Source of the DNA: a virus
IMG/VR virus record: IMGVR_UViG_3300027971_000217
Span: 1-24,275 of that record
Reading direction: 5' to 3' (one strand)
Length of the DNA: 24,275 nt
The stretch's first letter is position 1. Each line of letters starts with the position of its first letter. Position numbers and translations under genes: made by a program. Shown here in pieces: positions 21,018-24,275 of the stretch. The notes beneath the pieces were generated by a model that searched no databases, was not told the origin of the DNA, and was given only the letters and a program-made list of their open reading frames with translations.

Positions 21018-21404
21018 ATGGCCTACTCAGATAAAGTAATTGATCACTATGAACATCCACGAAATGTGGGTAGCTTTGCCAAAGACGATGACAGCATCGG
21101 AACTGGTATGGTAGGAGCACCTGCCTGTGGTGACGTGATGAAATTACAGATAAAGGTAGTAGATGGAATCATCCAAGACGCCAAATTTAAAACGTATGGT
21201 TGCGGCTCAGCGATTGCGTCAAGTTCGCTGGTTACTGAATGGGTCAAAGGACGCACACTTGAGCAGGCAGCGTCGATCAAAAATAGCGAGATTGCTACTG
21301 AGCTTGCCCTCCCTCCAGTTAAAATTCATTGTTCAATACTTGCGGAAGATGCGATCAAAGCGGCAGTAGCAGACTATCGTAGCCGTCATGATAACCTTAA
21401 CTGA
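21018..21404 (+). CDS. iscU: IscU-type Fe-S cluster scaffold protein
   Basis: 128 aa, the normal length for IscU. The three cluster-ligand cysteines are in canonical context: GAPACGDVM, KTYGCGSAI and KIHCSIL. The Asp beside the first Cys (CGD) is present, and LPPVK (the HscA chaperone recognition motif in bacterial IscU) immediately precedes the third Cys site. The N-terminus YSDKVIDHYEHPRNVGSF is classical. This scaffold assembles [2Fe-2S]/[4Fe-4S] clusters with sulfur from a cysteine desulfurase, which must come from the host since none is visible here. It is a full copy, not a fragment. AAGGA lies 7 bases upstream; it overlaps the next gene by 17 bases. Fe-S scaffolds in phages are auxiliary genes known from environmental tailed phages. 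Confidence 0.96.
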   Translation: MAYSDKVIDHYEHPRNVGSFAKDDDSIGTGMVGAPACGDVMKLQIKVVDGIIQDAKFKTYGCGSAIASSSLVTEWVKGRTLEQAASIKNSEIATELALPPVKIHCSILAEDAIKAAVADYRSRHDNLN

Positions 21405-21714
21405 AACAGCTGATAAAAAAATCCGACGACTGCTGGAAAAACGTGGCGGCATAGGCATAAGATTGGCAGTGAAAACTACTGGTTGCTCTGGACTAGCTTA
21501 TGTGTTAGAATACATAGATGCGCACCCATCGGACCTTGACACTGTGATCAACTACGCACAACCCGGATTCTCTGTGATAGTAGATAAAAAACATGAAGTG
21601 TATCTTTCAGGTATGACCATAGATTATGTTCGCCAAGGCCTCAACGAAGGATTTGAATTTTCCAATCCTAACGAGCGCGATCGGTGTGGTTGCGGAGAAA
21701 GTTTTAGAGTTTAA
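21388..21714 (+). CDS. A-type Fe-S carrier (IscA/ErpA/SufA family)
   Basis: 108 aa, family length. It contains TTGCSGLAYVLEY (first ligand Cys) and the C-terminal CGCGESF (two more Cys), the three ligands of A-type carriers. The A-type proteins receive clusters from the scaffold and pass them to target apoproteins. Which subgroup (IscA, ErpA or SufA) cannot be decided by eye. Its start overlaps the end of iscU by 17 bases, so the two are translated together from the late promoter at 20982. Confidence 0.94.
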   Translation: MITLTETADKKIRRLLEKRGGIGIRLAVKTTGCSGLAYVLEYIDAHPSDLDTVINYAQPGFSVIVDKKHEVYLSGMTIDYVRQGLNEGFEFSNPNERDRCGCGESFRV

Positions 21715-21715
21715 C

Positions 21716-22432
21716 TTGTACAATCCAAAATTTAATTATCAACCCATTCCCAGAGTCACTATAGAAGGCAAACGATTCTATGCCACACCCGATGGCAATA
21801 ACTTACCGTCGGTGACCACAATACTGGACAAGACCAAAAGCGAAGCTAGCAAAGCAGCACTACACAATTGGCGACGTGCTGTGGGGGCAGAAAAAGCACA
21901 ACAGATAACAACAGAAGCTGCTAACCGTGGCACCAGGATGCATACCTATCTTGAAGAGTATGTGAAACAAGGTGCGATAAAAGAACGCGGAACCAACCCA
22001 TTCAGTTGGAGCAGCCACGAAATGGCCAAGACTGTGATCCGTGATGGGTTGAAAAATGTGTCAGAATTTTGGGGCATCGAAGTTCCATTATACTTTCCTA
22101 AGATCTACGCAGGCACAACTGATGGTGCTGGCATACATCTAAATGAAGAATCCATATTGGATTACAAGCAAACCAACAAGCCCAAGAAACGCGAATGGAT
22201 TGATGATTATTTTGTGCAGTTATGCGCCTATGCAGAAGCACACAACGAACTGCATGGCACAAAAATACGCAAGGGCGTGATTCTCATGTGTGTGAAGCCG
22301 GACCTCGATGCCGATCACAATCTCATTTCAAAGCCGCAATATCAAGAATTTGTGCTAGAGGGTGCAGAATACGACCGTTATCGTGATCTGTGGTGGCGCA
22401 AAGTAGAAGAATACTATACCAAGTACATCTAG
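21716..22432 (+). CDS. PD-(D/E)XK exonuclease, RecB/MGME1-like
   Basis: 238 aa from TTG 21716, one base after the Fe-S carrier stop. A longer frame from ATG 21626 lies inside that gene; TTG is preferred because the ordered part (NPKFNYQPIPRV) begins at once, though GTG 21686 remains possible. Nuclease landmarks: LPSVTTIL (30-37), RGTRMHTYLEEY (71-82, His76), GTTDG with Asp136, ILDYKQT with Asp149 and Lys151, and DDYFVQLCAYAEAHN (163-177, Gln168/Tyr172). This is the RecB-family layout also seen in MGME1 single-strand exonucleases. Only two Cys exist and not in the Cas4/AddB pattern, so it does not itself bind a 4Fe-4S cluster. Likely in DNA processing or recombination. Confidence 0.85.
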   Translation: MYNPKFNYQPIPRVTIEGKRFYATPDGNNLPSVTTILDKTKSEASKAALHNWRRAVGAEKAQQITTEAANRGTRMHTYLEEYVKQGAIKERGTNPFSWSSHEMAKTVIRDGLKNVSEFWGIEVPLYFPKIYAGTTDGAGIHLNEESILDYKQTNKPKKREWIDDYFVQLCAYAEAHNELHGTKIRKGVILMCVKPDLDADHNLISKPQYQEFVLEGAEYDRYRDLWWRKVEEYYTKYI

Positions 22433-22450
22433 CAGCCCTGGCTGATCCGG

Positions 22451-22458
22451 GCTAAATA
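22451..22458 (+). promoter_or_regulatory. late promoter (GCTAAATA) of the tail spike
   Basis: Predicted +1 at 22464, 19-base leader with AAGGA (22470-22474) 8 bases before the GTG at 22483. Same sequence as at 14861 and 19610. Confidence 0.68.
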
Positions 22459-22482
22459 TGTGATACCTCAAGGAATCACATC

Positions 22483-24252
22483 GTGGCAATTGTACAAATT
22501 TCAAGAATCACCCAACGCAAGGGCTTAACCGAAGACCTACCACAACCGCTGGCCGGTGCAGAATTTGGTTGGGCAACTGATACCCGACAACTTTTTATTG
22601 GAAATGGTACCATTGAAGACGGTGCTCCGGTCATTGGAAATACCGAAGTATTAACGGAATTTTCAGACATTCTGGCATTTAGCACTGCCTACACTTATGA
22701 AGGTGCCGCGGCCGGATACACAGTACAAACTGGCCCTAGTACTAGTTCGCCGGAATCACAGAGCATCCAGGCCAGACTTGACAGTTACGCGGTAGTGACT
22801 GATTTTGGTGCAGTTGGTGATGGAGTTACAGATGATACTGCTGCTATCAATCGTGCTTTGTATCAATTGTACTGCCGAGAAGTCAATACTGCTATCCGTC
22901 GTAGTTTATTTTTCCCCGCTGGAACGTATGTGGTCACTGATACCATAGCTATTCCTCCTTATGCATTGCTGTACGGTGAAGGTTCTAATTCCAGCATCGT
23001 TAAATTTACTGTAAATGCCTGGACCAATGCAATCTCATATTCTGCTGGTGCTCTAGTCAGCAATTCAGGTAGTTTTTATAGAGCTAACTTTGATGTGCCG
23101 ATTGGTACAGCATTGGGTAGCACAACCGGTAGTGGTCAATACTATTGGGGCAATATCAGCACAGGTGCAGCTACTACATTGCCTTCTTGTGTGGCCAGCA
23201 CGGCAGACAGTCTGCAACAGACCGGTGTGAATATTGGCTCCAATGGTGCTACCCCTCCACAATATATTACCATACAAGATATGTCATTTGCTACAGATCA
23301 ATTGAATGATCCATTCTTGTGGCAAAATGCACAACAGTGTTCAGCCAAAGGAGTGACCTTTGCAGGTAGTTTGACCACTGCTGAGCTTGGCGATGCCGTT
23401 GATGATACTCGTGCAGTTGATTTTGCCGGAACTTCTCCAGCCTGCGAAAATATCATCATGGATACTTGTAAATTTACAGGTTGCACATATGCCACATCTA
23501 CCAGTGCTACGTTACAAGGTATCACCTACAGCAACAGCAACTTTGACACACTGTATCAAGGTTTGTATTTTAGTACCAATCCTACTGGTGTGAGGATAGT
23601 ACAAAATACATTTGACAATATCTATGTGGAAGGTATTGTGTTCAGTGCTTGCTCATTGAATGCCAGCGCATATAACACTTTTTACGATGTAGGAAATCAT
23701 TTCTCAGGTATAGGATCTCCGGCCAGTAACATAATCTTGATCTCCGGAGATAACAATATCAGTGTGGGTGACATGTTCACCCGCACCACTGCCAACAGTA
23801 CCACATATGCTCGTATCGCATTGAGCAATACCAATAGCACTGCGCTGAGCATGAACAATCGTGGCATTACCTACTATGTTGCCAATTCAGCTAGTAACAG
23901 CATCGCCAATCAATTGGCACAAGGCACATATGCAAGAGATAATGGTATCAATGACAGTTTGGCCAACAACAGCTCGGGCACATTGTTTATTGTAGATACC
24001 AGCATCATGAAATCATTCAAGATGGATTACACCATCACCCGTGATGTGTTTGCTAGAACTGGCCAGCTCACAGTGGTATATGGGCTGGGTGGTGGATTTG
24101 GATATACAGATGAATATATTGAGAATGGTATTACTGGCATCACATTGGTCGCAGCGGAAGCCTCGGCCGGCGGAAACATCACAGTGAGTTATACATCAAC
24201 TAACTCTGGGTACGTAGGTAACATCAAATACAGCGTAACACATTTAAATTAA
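22483..24252 (+). CDS. tail spike/fibre with pectate-lyase-type beta-helix
   Basis: 589 aa, start GTG with AAGGA 8 bases upstream. The first 60 residues (ISRITQRKGLTEDLPQPLAG, then FGWATDTRQLFIGNGT) form a particle-attachment module common in phage fibres. From about 105, VTDFGAVGDGVTDDTAAINRAL is the classical start of Pectate_lyase_3/right-handed beta-helix spikes, followed by FFPAGTYVV (143-151) and many repeated turns rich in Asn/Ser/Thr to about 480. The C-terminal part (from about 520) is a separate beta-rich domain, perhaps for trimerisation. Such spikes bind and often cleave host surface polysaccharide; the catalytic residues are not obvious by eye. Late promoter directly upstream. 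Confidence 0.9.
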   Translation: MAIVQISRITQRKGLTEDLPQPLAGAEFGWATDTRQLFIGNGTIEDGAPVIGNTEVLTEFSDILAFSTAYTYEGAAAGYTVQTGPSTSSPESQSIQARLDSYAVVTDFGAVGDGVTDDTAAINRALYQLYCREVNTAIRRSLFFPAGTYVVTDTIAIPPYALLYGEGSNSSIVKFTVNAWTNAISYSAGALVSNSGSFYRANFDVPIGTALGSTTGSGQYYWGNISTGAATTLPSCVASTADSLQQTGVNIGSNGATPPQYITIQDMSFATDQLNDPFLWQNAQQCSAKGVTFAGSLTTAELGDAVDDTRAVDFAGTSPACENIIMDTCKFTGCTYATSTSATLQGITYSNSNFDTLYQGLYFSTNPTGVRIVQNTFDNIYVEGIVFSACSLNASAYNTFYDVGNHFSGIGSPASNIILISGDNNISVGDMFTRTTANSTTYARIALSNTNSTALSMNNRGITYYVANSASNSIANQLAQGTYARDNGINDSLANNSSGTLFIVDTSIMKSFKMDYTITRDVFARTGQLTVVYGLGGGFGYTDEYIENGITGITLVAAEASAGGNITVSYTSTNSGYVGNIKYSVTHLN

Positions 24253-24275
24253 TGTGGTTTTCAACCTTTGCCCAG
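24252..24275 (+). CDS. start of a further gene (3' truncated by window edge)
   Basis: The TAA of the spike gene shares its last A with an ATG opening the frame MWFSTFAQ, which runs to the window end. TAATG coupling is the same device used repeatedly in the window. Eight codons do not permit a functional call. Confidence 0.45.

Noticed and set aside
21716-22432. Cas4-like nuclease with an Fe-S cluster linked to the iscU/iscA pair
   Set aside because: The protein has only two cysteines, not in the Cas4/AddB arrangement, so it cannot bind the typical 4Fe-4S cluster.
22433-22452. AGCCC...GGGCT inverted repeat after the nuclease gene as a terminator
   Set aside because: Only 5 bp of clean stem and no T-run follow; the late promoter motif begins immediately.

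Overview
The window is part of the genome of a T4-like contractile-tailed phage (environmental myovirus). The evidence is a gp61-type primase next to a gp41/DnaB-type helicase, a UvsW-type helicase, a perfect T4 late promoter (TATAAATA) plus ten close variants, and several fibre or spike genes. Genes are tightly packed, with many ATGA or TAATG stop/start overlaps. No non-coding gap exceeds about 120 bases, and I see no tRNA, rRNA, CRISPR array or insertion sequence. Base composition looks moderate, roughly mid-40s % GC by eye. The host is probably a proteobacterium: the early promoters are classical sigma70 type (TTGACA, 17 bp, TATAAT), and the phage IscU keeps the LPPVK motif recognised by the HscA chaperone.

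Layout. 1-1044: the 3' end of a glycosyltransferase-like gene, a late virion-type gene and a terminator. 1090-8442: early genes on the plus strand, namely a 35-aa leaderless gene, an AAA ATPase, a 46-aa hydrophobic protein, UvsW, several unknown small proteins, an SGNH-hydrolase-like protein, a zinc-finger protein and a miniature relative of the bacterial DNA polymerase III alpha subunit. 8417-9907: a divergent late pair, an unknown minus-strand gene and a baseplate/fibre-like gene. 9946-13458: primase, helicase and a radical SAM enzyme in one operon. 13537-14817: a minus-strand fibre gene. 14890-20959: late genes including a predicted nucleotidyltransferase/ligase-like fusion, an abundant small virion protein candidate, a one-TM protein and capsid-core-like proteins. 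21018-22432: IscU, an A-type Fe-S carrier and an MGME1/RecB-like nuclease. 22483-24252: a pectate-lyase-fold tail spike, then the first codons of another gene.

The main discovery is regulatory. Four sigma70 promoters (1096, 4917, 7153, 9911) have -10 boxes ending exactly six bases before an ATG, so the predicted transcription start is the A of the start codon. A fifth (2554) is one base off. Three late promoters give leaders of 0-3 bases. These eight genes have no usable Shine-Dalgarno sequence, while genes with longer predicted leaders do. The phage therefore appears to use leaderless mRNAs systematically in both early and late programmes, and this geometry exposed the 35-aa gene at 1131-1238. 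Other notable items are the mini C-family polymerase with all three catalytic aspartates, the nucleotidyltransferase plus KxDG-ligase-like fusion, and a shared N-terminal (L/I)xE signature on four late proteins that suggests capsid targeting and prohead-protease processing.
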